A stretch of DNA of 64,000 nt, taken from NCBI RefSeq assembly GCF_015207505.1, contig NZ_JADEWT010000011.1:1-64000 (forward strand), given 5' to 3'. This DNA comes from Tychonema sp. LEGE 06208. Its GTDB lineage: Bacteria; Cyanobacteriota; Cyanobacteriia; Cyanobacteriales; Microcoleaceae. A program made the position numbers and the translations under genes. The notes under the pieces were generated by a model that was not told where the DNA came from, did not search any database, and saw only the letters and a program-made list of their open reading frames with translations. Shown piece after piece: positions 9,238 to 17,138 of the stretch (position 1 is the stretch's first letter; every line of letters begins with the position of its first letter).

Positions 9238-9458
9238 GATTATTCGGTGGTTGAAACCGCTCCTAGTCAAACGAAGTCCGCCTGCGCGGACTGAAGAAAT
9301 GAGGCGGTATTAAAGTTTTAATTTTGTATGATACATTGTACCACAATAAAGATTATTCGGCGGTTGAAACCGCAGCTTGTCAAACGAAGTCCGCCTGCGC
9401 GGACTGAAGAAATGAGGCGGTATTAAAGTTTAATTTTGTATAACATATTGTACCACAA
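9238..9458. repeat. Two tandem copies of a ~110-bp unit
   Basis: The copies at 9238-9347 and 9351-9458 begin GATTATTCGG, share TTGAAACCGC and the hairpin GTCCGCCTGCGCGGAC, and end ATTGTACCACAA. They differ at about ten positions. They fill the space between the divergent AAA/WD40 gene and the cyclo-ligase-like gene, so the promoters must lie inside them. Confidence 0.85.
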
Positions 9459-9464
9459 AACAGC

Positions 9465-10274
9465 ATGAAAACTGATTGGATTGGATATCACCAGAACAAA
9501 GATTTATTAAGAAATGAAGTTTGGTCTTTGCTGAAACAGCAAGCCGCATCTATTGGCGATTGCTTTGGTCATATTCCCAACTTTGTTAATGCTGACATGG
9601 CGGCAGAAAAATTAGCAACCTTACCAATTTGGCAACAAGCAAAAACGATTAAGTGCAATCCAGATGCGGCACAAATTCCGGTGCGAATGCGCGCTTTGCA
9701 AGATGGAAAACGCTTGTATGTGGCTGTACCGCGCTTGACAGACGATCGCTGTTTTGTTGAGTTGACTGCTGCGGATTTGCAGAGACAAAATGTATCTATT
9801 GCCGAAAGTGCGTTAGCGTTAGCGAAGCGATCCGAAGGAAAGCCCGCCCCTGCGGGGGCTGCGCCAACGAAGAGGATCGCCCACAAAGCACTTGCTTGCG
9901 GCAAATTGGTAAGTTTTGCAGAAATGGAACCAATTGATTTAGTAATAGTCGGCTGTGTAGCGGCGGGGCGCAGCGGTGGAAGAACCGGAAAAGGTGCAGG
10001 ATTTGCCGATTTGGAATTGGCTATGTTGAAGGAATTCGGGTTAGTACAAATCGATACGCCAATTGTAACAACAGTGCATCCTTTGCAAGTAGTCGCAGAT
10101 TCGCGCTTGCCAATGCAGCCTCACGATTGGCCGCTGAATTGGATTGTTACTGCTGGTGAGGTAATTGAGACTAATACAAGTTATCCGCGTCCGACAGGGT
10201 TAAACTGGGATAGTATACGGCCGGAACAGTTGGCACAAATTCCAATTTTGCGAAAGTTGAGAGAGCAAGACTAG
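9465..10274 (+). CDS. 5-formyltetrahydrofolate cyclo-ligase-like protein
   Basis: The 269-residue protein belongs to the COG0212 (MTHFS-like) family, which converts 5-formyl-THF to methenyl-THF with ATP in its classical members. The loop RTGKGAGFADLE (about 173-184) corresponds to the conserved G-x-G-Y-x-D nucleotide loop but resembles the MTHFSD-like subgroup, so true cyclo-ligase activity is uncertain. Residues about 117-140 (LALAKRSEGKPAPAG and onwards) look foreign: the underlying DNA at 9811-9890 is a palindromic intergenic-type repeat translated in frame. The start ATG at 9465 follows the duplicated 110-bp unit directly. No operon partner is seen; the next gene starts 48 bp after the stop. 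Confidence 0.75.
   Translation: MKTDWIGYHQNKDLLRNEVWSLLKQQAASIGDCFGHIPNFVNADMAAEKLATLPIWQQAKTIKCNPDAAQIPVRMRALQDGKRLYVAVPRLTDDRCFVELTAADLQRQNVSIAESALALAKRSEGKPAPAGAAPTKRIAHKALACGKLVSFAEMEPIDLVIVGCVAAGRSGGRTGKGAGFADLELAMLKEFGLVQIDTPIVTTVHPLQVVADSRLPMQPHDWPLNWIVTAGEVIETNTSYPRPTGLNWDSIRPEQLAQIPILRKLREQD
9811..9890. repeat. Palindromic repeat inside the cyclo-ligase-like gene
   Basis: GCGATCC near 9826 pairs with GGATCGC near 9874, and AGCCCGCCCC pairs with GGGGGCT around CTGC. The element reads through in frame and adds about 20 residues between the ESA and GKLVSF conserved stretches. Confidence 0.65.
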
Positions 10275-10322
10275 ATAACGAGTTCCTGTGCTAAAATTGT
10301 CTAAATTTTACTATTGTAGAAT

Positions 10323-10841
10323 ATGAAAGTTATTTTGGGCGACATCACAAAACTCGAAGTTGATGCGATCGTGAATGCTGCAAATAGCAGCTTACTTGGT
10401 GGTGGTGGAGTAGATGGAGCAATACACAGAGCAGCAGGATCGGAACTTTTTGATGAATGCCGATTACTTGGAGGATGTAAGACTGGAGATGCTAAACTAA
10501 CTAAGGGATATAAATTGCCTGCACGCTTCGTCATCCACGCAGTAGGGCCAGTATGGCGGAAGGGTAATGATGGAGAACCGGAACTCTTAGCCGAGTGTTA
10601 CCGTAAGTGTATGCAAATTGCCGCAGAACGAGAGTTTGAGAGTTTGGCATTTCCTTGCATTAGCACCGGCATTTACAGCTTTCCTAAAGCTCTAGCAGGT
10701 GAGATTGCAGTGAAGGTATGCTCGGAATATATACAAAATAATGGTGGTTCTCAACAAGTAATTTTTTGCTGTTTCGATCGAGAAAATTATGAAATCTATG
10801 AGAGGATTCTATCTAAATACAACCCTAAAAAACCTCTCTAA
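10323..10841 (+). CDS. Macrodomain protein (ADP-ribose / O-acetyl-ADP-ribose hydrolase type)
   Basis: The 172-residue protein is a complete macrodomain of the YmdB/MacroD type. It has VNAANSSLLGGGGVDGAIH (16-34) with the catalytic Asn and the glycine-rich loop, GCKTGDAKLTKGYKL, VIHAVGP, and FPCISTGIYSFP (107-118) for the phosphate loop. These enzymes remove ADP-ribose from O-acetyl-ADP-ribose or from proteins in the cytoplasm. No ADP-ribosyltransferase or sirtuin lies nearby. The start ATG at 10323 gives the canonical short N-terminus. Family assignment is secure; the physiological substrate is not known. Confidence 0.9.
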   Translation: MKVILGDITKLEVDAIVNAANSSLLGGGGVDGAIHRAAGSELFDECRLLGGCKTGDAKLTKGYKLPARFVIHAVGPVWRKGNDGEPELLAECYRKCMQIAAEREFESLAFPCISTGIYSFPKALAGEIAVKVCSEYIQNNGGSQQVIFCCFDRENYEIYERILSKYNPKKPL

Positions 10842-10996
10842 AACTTCATCTAACGCACCCTACAAGTTTAGGATTGATCTCAAATCCGTTGCTATCGGAA
10901 TTATTCATCTCTCTCTCTTCTCTGACTCTGCGGCCTCTGCGGCCTCTGCGGTTCAATCATTCAAAAACAACCGTAAACAATATTACTCATTTTATC

Positions 10997-11596
10997 TTAA
11001 GGTAAAAGAGAATTCACAGCGATCGCCCCAATTTCTATTCCTTCAATAATAATCGGTATAACAGCCGATCGCCCGAAATCTAACCTTTGACTGTAATCTG
11101 GCTGCTCAACTTCAACAAGAGGTTGAGAGTACACCTCAACCAGTCCTTCCACAAGATTCACAATCCAATAAATTGCAATTCCAGCGCGGGCATAAATCCG
11201 TTTTTTTACAGTTCGATCGCGCTGAAGCGTCGTATCTGATACTTCAATAATCAGGGCAATATCTTCAGCCCCCGGATGCCGATCGAGATATTGTCGCGTA
11301 TCCCCTCGGACAACCACTATATCAGGTTCGGGTTCGCTGTTGGATAGCGTGATCGGTTCTTGGGAATCGACATACCAACCAGGGGGTAAAATATTCTCTA
11401 AAGCTGTTCTGACAAGACGAGTTGTGACTCGATGCGGTGGATTTTTGGGCATTTTGAAAACCAGCCAACCTTCCAGCAATTCTACAGAGTCATCATCCGT
11501 GAGAATGCCAGCTTGAATTATCGCATGATACTGCTCGATGCTCAAGCGCAAAATCAGATCGTTCGGAATTGCTGCAACACTTTCGACGGGCGGCAT
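10997..11596 (-). CDS. Uma2-family putative endonuclease (DUF820)
   Basis: The 199-residue protein has the PD-(D/E)XK-like core of the Uma2/DUF820 family that is greatly expanded in cyanobacteria. Visible are LLEGWLVFKMPKNPPH, EPEPDIVVVRG (with the metal Asp), IALIIEVSDTTLQRDR (Glu-x-Ser/Lys motif) and KKRIYARAGIAIYWIVNL. The family is thought to descend from nucleases, but its role is not established. It stands alone and converges on the macrodomain gene. Family assignment is confident. Confidence 0.85.
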   Translation of the reverse strand: MPPVESVAAIPNDLILRLSIEQYHAIIQAGILTDDDSVELLEGWLVFKMPKNPPHRVTTRLVRTALENILPPGWYVDSQEPITLSNSEPEPDIVVVRGDTRQYLDRHPGAEDIALIIEVSDTTLQRDRTVKKRIYARAGIAIYWIVNLVEGLVEVYSQPLVEVEQPDYSQRLDFGRSAVIPIIIEGIEIGAIAVNSLLP

Positions 11597-11862
11597 AACT
11601 GTATGGGCGAGTTGATTATTGTCTTATTTTACCGTTTTTTTAACGAACCGCGAAGGCGCTTTAGGCGAAGCCGCGCGTCAGCGCTAGGACGCGAAGTAAG
11701 AAAGAAGAAGAAGAAGATAATTTCATAATAAGTAAGTCGGTGGGGAAAAACACAACTGTGTTAAGAAAGATAAATGAGGCTCAAACCCCAATCCCTCCTG
11801 CATTCTGTCTCCTGACTCCTGCCTCATCCCAACTACAAATATTTACGCCTTTCTACTTACAT

Positions 11863-11973
11863 CTACTTTGTGGTGATTACGCGCCATGCAATGAAAGCTG
11901 TAAAAGCTAAATAACCAAACACAGTTATCCAATCCAGCCAATTATCGGAATTTATCAAAAAAATATCGTTCAC
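11863..11973 (-). CDS. Possible 36-residue single-span membrane protein
   Basis: A short frame starts with GTG at 11973 and reads VNDIFLINSDNWLDW, then a hydrophobic helix ITVFGYLAFTAFIAW, then RVITTK. An in-frame TGA lies just upstream, so the frame cannot extend. AGGTG lies about 9 nt before the GTG. The shape (acidic N-tail, one membrane helix, basic C-tail) is that of small thylakoid or cytoplasmic membrane proteins, but I do not recognise a family. It may be spurious. Confidence 0.35.
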   Translation of the reverse strand: MNDIFLINSDNWLDWITVFGYLAFTAFIAWRVITTK

Positions 11974-12063
11974 GGGCAGTGTTCACCTGATTATTAATTA
12001 GTTCCTCTCTGGTGGAACGAGAGTTTGTAGAGTAGCGATTTCAACCATAGATCGCTCTATATT

Positions 12064-13923
12064 TTACCCGATCGCGCTTAAGTGCGATCGAAAATATTGG
12101 CGGTACAGTTCATTCCTCGGCACGCACTCGTTACCCTGCAACTTCACCAACCCCAAACTATCCAATTTAAACGCCTGCATCGACTTTAATTGAACGGGAA
12201 TGTCCGCCGCTGCAATCTCTCTCATTCCTTCCGCTAACTCTGGATATTCTTCTAAATTCCACAATTGGCGGCGCAGGTGGTCGCTATAAATTCCCGCATC
12301 GCTGGTAGCAGTTTCTTTTAATTCATCAAGCGTCAAATCCGATCGCGAAATGTGATATAATGCAACTCGCACTAAATACGGATGTCCGCCGACAATTGCC
12401 ATCAATTCCTCAACTTCTGCATCCGACCAATTTAAATTGTGACGCGCGGCTAAATCTTGGATTTGCAGGTGGTTAAATTCCGGTAAATCTACGGGCAGTC
12501 CCACGTTAAAAGGCGATTGATTGATGTTCATCGGAATGTAAACTTCGGTAGAATGAACTACAATTAATCGCAGTTTTTTCCAGATGTCGCGCCGTTTTGA
12601 TTCTTCGTGCCACGCCCGCAGCAATCCTAAAAAGTCTTCGGCAATATCTGGATATTGGAAAACGCGATCGATCTCGTCTAATCCTAAAATTAAAGGACTG
12701 TCGATTTGCGGCAAGATATATTTTTCAAAGTAATCTTTGCAGTTGACTTTGCTGCCAAAAATCTCGTCCCAATAATCGTCTAATTGATTGGCTAAGTGCA
12801 ACTCGCGCCCAACGTAGGCGCAAAACCATTTTAAGAATTGATCTAAATCGGCGAATACGGCTTTATCTACTAACTGAAAAGTTAGTGGCACTGTGCAATA
12901 ACCTTGAAGGCTTCCGTGATGCAAAATTTTTGCCATCAAGGAAGTTTTTCCCATTTGTCTGGGTGCTTTGATTCTAATTAACGCGCTGGGCTGTACAATA
13001 GTTTGATAGCAGCGTTCTTCGATGGGCTGGCGTTCTACATAAAATTGAGAGGCGACATCTACTTGTCCTCCCGGTAATTCCGGTTCGGCGACTGGTTGGG
13101 GTATTTCGTCGCTGCTAATTTCTAATACTTGGTTTTGCGTTAAATCTTCCGCTTCTTCTGGGACTGGTGCGGGAGTTTCTGCTAGCAAATTTAGCACTTC
13201 TTCGATAATAATTGGTGTGTCGGCGGTGGTTTTCCATTCCCTTTGTTTGATGCGGTACAGATAGCCCCGCAAGTCGTGGTTTAAAGGCGCGTTTAGCGGG
13301 AAACCGACGCGGATGGGGAGAATTATCGGTTTTTTGTCAGGGCGGGCATCTTGCAGTTCTTTTGCTTGCTGAACTTGATATGTTAGTATTTCGCTTTGGC
13401 TGACTGTTGGTGGCAGTAGCAACACCAAGTAATCGCATTCTTTGAGGAAGAAGTTAATGCGATCGAACCAATTATCTCCCAATCTAATGTTATTTTCGGC
13501 TGTGAAAACTGTATGACCGATCGCACTTAATGCCGTTTCCAACTGTTTTCCCAACTCGCGATCGGGTTCGGCGCTGCGATAGCTGACAAATACTTTAACA
13601 CTGCTGGCGGTTTCCCCCGCCGCAGCTAAATTGTCCGACTCGCCGAGACCTTCGGCATCGTCTAGTTTAGCCGATCGGTGGTCGTCATTCGTCAGAGTTA
13701 GATCGAAAGCCGCGAACAACTGACGAATTTTACTTAAATCTGCACCTTCTCTACCCTGCTTAATTTTGCTGACTGTATCGATACCGACGCCAGATTCAGC
13801 CTCGATTTCCGTCAGAGTACCTCTAATGTTATATCGGTCAGACCATTCTTGGAGCGTTTCGTTAAGTTTCTTTAAGCCTGACGCTGTGAGAATGCGACCG
13901 CGAGATCGTTTTGACTTGAGCAC
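12064..13923 (-). CDS. HTH-TIR-AAA-like NTPase (STAND-type) protein
   Basis: The 619-residue protein has three parts. Residues 33-80 look like a small XRE-type helix-turn-helix (GTLTEIEAESGVGIDTVSKI). A TIR domain spans about 108-250 (VKVFVSYRSAEPDRELGKQL, LGDNWFDRI, YLVLLLPPTVSQSEIL). An AAA_35-type NTPase spans about 290-615 with P-loop KAPRQMGKTSL (319-329) and Walker B LILGLDEIDR (411-420). Bacterial TIR domains commonly hydrolyse NAD or make cyclic ADP-ribose signals in anti-phage defence. Here the alpha-C segment SEILTYQVQQA has Gln183 where the SxWxxxE-type motif has the catalytic Glu, so NADase activity is doubtful. It lies alone, leftward, with no effector gene beside it. Confidence 0.85.
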   Translation of the reverse strand: MLKSKRSRGRILTASGLKKLNETLQEWSDRYNIRGTLTEIEAESGVGIDTVSKIKQGREGADLSKIRQLFAAFDLTLTNDDHRSAKLDDAEGLGESDNLAAAGETASSVKVFVSYRSAEPDRELGKQLETALSAIGHTVFTAENNIRLGDNWFDRINFFLKECDYLVLLLPPTVSQSEILTYQVQQAKELQDARPDKKPIILPIRVGFPLNAPLNHDLRGYLYRIKQREWKTTADTPIIIEEVLNLLAETPAPVPEEAEDLTQNQVLEISSDEIPQPVAEPELPGGQVDVASQFYVERQPIEERCYQTIVQPSALIRIKAPRQMGKTSLMAKILHHGSLQGYCTVPLTFQLVDKAVFADLDQFLKWFCAYVGRELHLANQLDDYWDEIFGSKVNCKDYFEKYILPQIDSPLILGLDEIDRVFQYPDIAEDFLGLLRAWHEESKRRDIWKKLRLIVVHSTEVYIPMNINQSPFNVGLPVDLPEFNHLQIQDLAARHNLNWSDAEVEELMAIVGGHPYLVRVALYHISRSDLTLDELKETATSDAGIYSDHLRRQLWNLEEYPELAEGMREIAAADIPVQLKSMQAFKLDSLGLVKLQGNECVPRNELYRQYFRSHLSAIG

Positions 13924-14287
13924 TTCGCTTGCACTGAAAAGGGAACAAATTTAAAAAGTTTAAGGTCTTAAGTTCCTATTTTAGCCGATTTTGAGCCAGA
14001 TAGTCAGCTAGCCGGAATTTAAGGAATTTTACTGCGGGAGGTTTTTTGGGCGATCGATTCTTCAAACTCCATCCTGATAACGGCTTCAACCTTTGAATGT
14101 ATTTGAAAACCAGAAACTTTTCTTAACTCCCCAATCTCCCCCGCCCGGAATCACTGAATTTTTTAGAGTAGATACATCAAAACCCAAGGGTGCCGCAGAA
14201 ACAAACTGTCTGATTCGCGTCAAATATCTTCTGTGACACACCCTACACTAGCAGAATCGATCCGTCAGGCCAAAAAGGAGCATCAAA
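13924..14287. other. Divergent intergenic region
   Basis: It holds the promoters of the leftward TIR gene and the rightward small secreted-peptide gene. No further gene or repeat family was recognised. An AAAAAGGAG ribosome-binding site ends the region at about 14280. Confidence 0.4.
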
Positions 14288-14461
14288 ATGACTAAAATCT
14301 TACACAGACTGGCAATGGCCGCTTTAGGAACCGCTGCAATTTTCACAATTAATACACTTAATAATTTAACAGAAGTATCCGCCGCTGGTAAATTCGACCA
14401 ACCCGAAACTCATCAAAACAACGTTTTTCCACTTGCTGTTCCCCCTCTGTTCCACAAATAA
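14288..14461 (+). CDS. Small exported peptide, 57 residues
   Basis: An ATG at 14288, seven bases after a strong AAAAAGGAG site, opens a 57-residue frame. It reads MTKILHRLAMAALGTAAIFT, then INTLNNLTEVSAAGKFDQPE, ending VPPLFHK. Residues 1-33 look like a signal peptide (basic start, hydrophobic core, SAA cleavage region), leaving a mature peptide of about 24 residues. The next gene starts 31 bp downstream with its own AAGGAG site, so the two are probably cotranscribed. No family was recognised. Confidence 0.6.
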   Translation: MTKILHRLAMAALGTAAIFTINTLNNLTEVSAAGKFDQPETHQNNVFPLAVPPLFHK

Positions 14462-14492
14462 AAACATTCATTAATTTAATTAAGGAGAAATT

Positions 14493-14873
14493 ATGAAGTC
14501 TACACTTTGTTCGCCGCAACCTACCGCTACACAATCTAACTTGGTTGATGCTGAGGCGATCGATGCCTGCACTGCTTTAGCGTGGATTGAATTGATAGCG
14601 TTAGATGACAGCACTCTCACCGGGGATGATTGGCTGGTTCTGTGCGATGATATAGATAGCGGGGAAATCTATCGCGGCTGGTTTCTGTGGCACGACCGCG
14701 AAGTTAGCGGTAATTGGGAAGCTTACGATCATTTGAGCGATCGCCGCAAGGTTGCTAAAGGCAAAGTTTTTCTCAAAGCTGCGATCGACTCGATCGAAGA
14801 TGCTAGAAACCAATCGATTTTAGATTTGGTAATTGCCGAAACCGCAAATCGACGCAGATCGACGCTTTCTTAA
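14493..14873 (+). CDS. Hypothetical protein, 126 residues
   Basis: The protein is acidic and rich in Asp and Trp (IDACTALAWIELIALDD, DDWLVLCDDIDSG, GWFLWHDREVSGNWEAYDHL). It has no signal peptide or membrane helix, and it ends in a basic tail. I do not recognise a family. The AAGGAG site eight bases before ATG 14493 and the closeness of the preceding peptide gene support expression as a pair. It is probably a cytoplasmic protein of the cyanobacterial orphan class. Confidence 0.6.
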   Translation: MKSTLCSPQPTATQSNLVDAEAIDACTALAWIELIALDDSTLTGDDWLVLCDDIDSGEIYRGWFLWHDREVSGNWEAYDHLSDRRKVAKGKVFLKAAIDSIEDARNQSILDLVIAETANRRRSTLS

Positions 14874-15077
14874 CGCAGATAATTTCTCGATTGTTGTCGA
14901 TTTTTGTCAAAATGTCTGTTCAGTGCGGGCAAGGGAATATTCTCAAACAAAATAATAAACTTTACGGTTGCGGGCAAGAGTTGACTGTATGATGCTAGGT
15001 GGTTTGCGTCGAAAGCGGTTGAGAACGCTGTTCTGGCCGTTGTTTCGTTGCAGCCGTTCAACTCTTTCTCTTTAAAT

Positions 15078-16400
15078 ATGACTCCAAAACTGCGATGGCT
15101 GTTGCCTTCTTTAATTAGTGTTTTGTCGATCGCCCTGCCTGTCAAAGCTGATACACTAACATCATGGCACTTCGATGCCAGCCAAAATCAACTAAACTTA
15201 ACCACGGATTCAGGCGTTCAACCCCAAGTTCAACTTATTGCCAATCCCACCCGTTTAGTAATTGATTTACCGGGAATTGTCTTGGAATATCCCGAAAGTC
15301 CTCAAAGCTACAACTCAGCTATTCAACAAATTAGAATCGGGCAATTTGATAGCGAAACTACCAGATTAGTGATACAATTAACTCCCGGTTATCAGTTAGA
15401 TCCGCAAAAAGTCCGAGTTATTAGAGAATCTGCAACCCGCTGGTCGTTTCAGTTGCCGAATCCAGAGCAAATCTCCGGCAACGAGTCTTTTCCACCAACA
15501 GCTATTACCCAGGTAGAACAAAAACCACGTCAAGTTTCGCCTACTGTTGCTTCAGGAATTGAGAGAAACCATGGCGCTGATTTGGAGATGCGAACCGGTT
15601 TGGAAATGAGCGCAATTAAGCCTCAGATTGAAAGTGCGATCGCCCAATACAGATCCCTGAGTGCCGGAATGTTTTTTCTGGATTTAGATACAGGAGAATA
15701 TTTGGATATCAAAGGCGATCGAGTATTTCCGGCGGCGAGTACAATTAAATTGCCAATTTTAATTGCATTTTATCAAGATGTAGACGCGGGCAAAGTTAGC
15801 CTGGACGAAACATTAATTATGAAGTCGGACTTAGTGGCCAGCGGTTCTGGAACCATGCAGGACGAACCAGATAACACTCGGTTTAGCATCAGAGAAACCG
15901 TAGATAAAATGATTACGATCAGCGATAATACAGCCACCAACATGATTATCGAACGTTTGGGAGGAATCGCTAAACTCAACGAACGTTTTCGCAGTTGGGG
16001 ATTAACGGATACGAGAATTCGCAACTGGTTAGGCGATTTTCAAGGAACAAATACCACAAGTTCTGTGGATATGGTAAAGTTGCTAGCAATGCTGTCTCGC
16101 GAGAAATTAGTTTCGGAATCGAGTCGAGAACAAGCTTTAGAATTATTGCGGCGCACCACAACTAGAACGCTGCTACCTTCGGGTTTGGGGGCGGGAGCCG
16201 TGATTGCTGACAAAACCGGAGATATCGGTTTTGTGGTGGGCGATGCGGGGATTATTGATATGCCGAATGGCAAGCGTTATTTAGCCGCAATTTTTGTGAA
16301 ACGTCCTTACAATGACCCAATTGTCAGAGATTTTGTGCGCCGAATTTCGCGGATTGTATACAATTATTTAGACCAGCCTGCGGCGAAAGCATCTAATTAA
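15078..16400 (+). CDS. AMIN-domain serine hydrolase (class A beta-lactamase fold)
   Basis: With the ATG at 15078 the protein has 440 residues and a clean signal peptide (MTPKLRWLLPSLISVLSIAL, cleavage after VKA). The upstream ATG at 15048 would add ten polar residues in front of it. An AMIN domain (about 25-125 of the mature start) is expected to bind peptidoglycan or envelope polysaccharide. The hydrolase domain shows the class A active-site set: SxxK as ASTIK, SDN in TISDNTATNM, and KTG in DKTGDIG. The Glu166-type omega-loop (normally ExxLN) is not obvious, so it may be a peptidoglycan DD-peptidase-like enzyme rather than a resistance enzyme. It probably acts in the periplasm. A 25-nt hairpin follows the stop. 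Confidence 0.8.
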   Translation: MTPKLRWLLPSLISVLSIALPVKADTLTSWHFDASQNQLNLTTDSGVQPQVQLIANPTRLVIDLPGIVLEYPESPQSYNSAIQQIRIGQFDSETTRLVIQLTPGYQLDPQKVRVIRESATRWSFQLPNPEQISGNESFPPTAITQVEQKPRQVSPTVASGIERNHGADLEMRTGLEMSAIKPQIESAIAQYRSLSAGMFFLDLDTGEYLDIKGDRVFPAASTIKLPILIAFYQDVDAGKVSLDETLIMKSDLVASGSGTMQDEPDNTRFSIRETVDKMITISDNTATNMIIERLGGIAKLNERFRSWGLTDTRIRNWLGDFQGTNTTSSVDMVKLLAMLSREKLVSESSREQALELLRRTTTRTLLPSGLGAGAVIADKTGDIGFVVGDAGIIDMPNGKRYLAAIFVKRPYNDPIVRDFVRRISRIVYNYLDQPAAKASN

Positions 16401-16418
16401 ATCATTTCCTCTTCCTCT

Positions 16419-16443
16419 CATTCCCAGGCTAGGCCTGGGAATG
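16419..16443. terminator. Hairpin CATTCCCAGGC-TAG-GCCTGGGAATG
   Basis: A perfect 11-bp stem with a 3-nt loop lies 19 bp after the hydrolase stop. No long T run follows, so it may be a mobile palindrome rather than a strict intrinsic terminator. Confidence 0.5.
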
Positions 16444-16497
16444 AATACCAAGAGGCTCTGACTTCAGTAAGGTGAGATTCTGTTGTATGTGAAGTCA

Positions 16498-16971
16498 TTA
16501 CTTGCTAGCAACAGGCATCAAATACTTCGCATGAATTTCGACCTCTGTCACCAAAAAATCACTAAAACTTTGATGGCTTTTAATGAAATCAATTTGGTTA
16601 GTCCCTTCGCAATAAGAGTAAATCGGGGGATCTGCGCCTTCTGATAATCTAAAAAAGCTGAATTGATAGCCCTGGTGCATCAAGAAAATAAAGGCATCAT
16701 CTGCTAAGGATTCAGGAAAGTTATTTTCATTTAATAACTCAACAGCCCACTCCTGAAGTTGAGGTAAATGATTCAAGAAACAGTCCGAACCCCGCAAGAA
16801 TTTACCAGCACTACGCCCCATAGATAACAGAAATTCTTGATAGGCGAGGGGCAGAGAAATCCCCAACTGTTGCTGGATAGCCATTACCTCATCGGGGGTA
16901 CAGCCTACAAGTTCATCTTGCCTTATGAGTTTTAGTTCTATCAGTTGTTGTTTAACTCGATCTAAGTACAT
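16498..16971 (-). CDS. SMI1/KNR4 (SUKH) family protein, likely immunity protein
   Basis: Starting at ATG 16971 the protein has 157 residues. AAGGAT lies about nine bases upstream, and an ATG at 17034 would add a poorly conserved extension. The SUKH core is visible: GCTPDEVMAIQQQLGISLPLAYQEFLLSMG, then CFLNHLPQLQEWAVELL, DDAFIFLMHQGYQFSFFRL and a late Tyr-Cys-Glu-Gly stretch. SUKH proteins are the commonest immunity proteins of polymorphic toxins. The gene lies directly downstream of a stand-alone deaminase toxin domain on the same strand, which fits an antitoxin-like role. The pairing is inferred from context. Confidence 0.8.
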   Translation of the reverse strand: MYLDRVKQQLIELKLIRQDELVGCTPDEVMAIQQQLGISLPLAYQEFLLSMGRSAGKFLRGSDCFLNHLPQLQEWAVELLNENNFPESLADDAFIFLMHQGYQFSFFRLSEGADPPIYSYCEGTNQIDFIKSHQSFSDFLVTEVEIHAKYLMPVASK

Positions 16972-17138
16972 AGCTACTACATCCTTTAAGTAATACCTCC
17001 GGGGCGCCCCGGAGTGTGTTGGCGATGGGAGCAATTCTTGGGAGGATTGCTCTTACAGATTTCCGAACCCTATTCAGCAACGCCAACCTTGAGATATTCC
17101 CACTTTAAAAATCTGGCTGTGCGTAGATTTTGCTGAGT

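Noticed and set aside
12064..13923. A complete Thoeris-type defence system
   Set aside because: Neither a SIR2/ThsA-type effector nor any NAD-binding partner lies beside the TIR gene, and the catalytic Glu appears replaced.
15078..16400. An antibiotic-resistance beta-lactamase
   Set aside because: The fold and SxxK/SDN/KTG motifs are present, but the AMIN domain and the lack of an obvious omega-loop Glu point to an envelope hydrolase.
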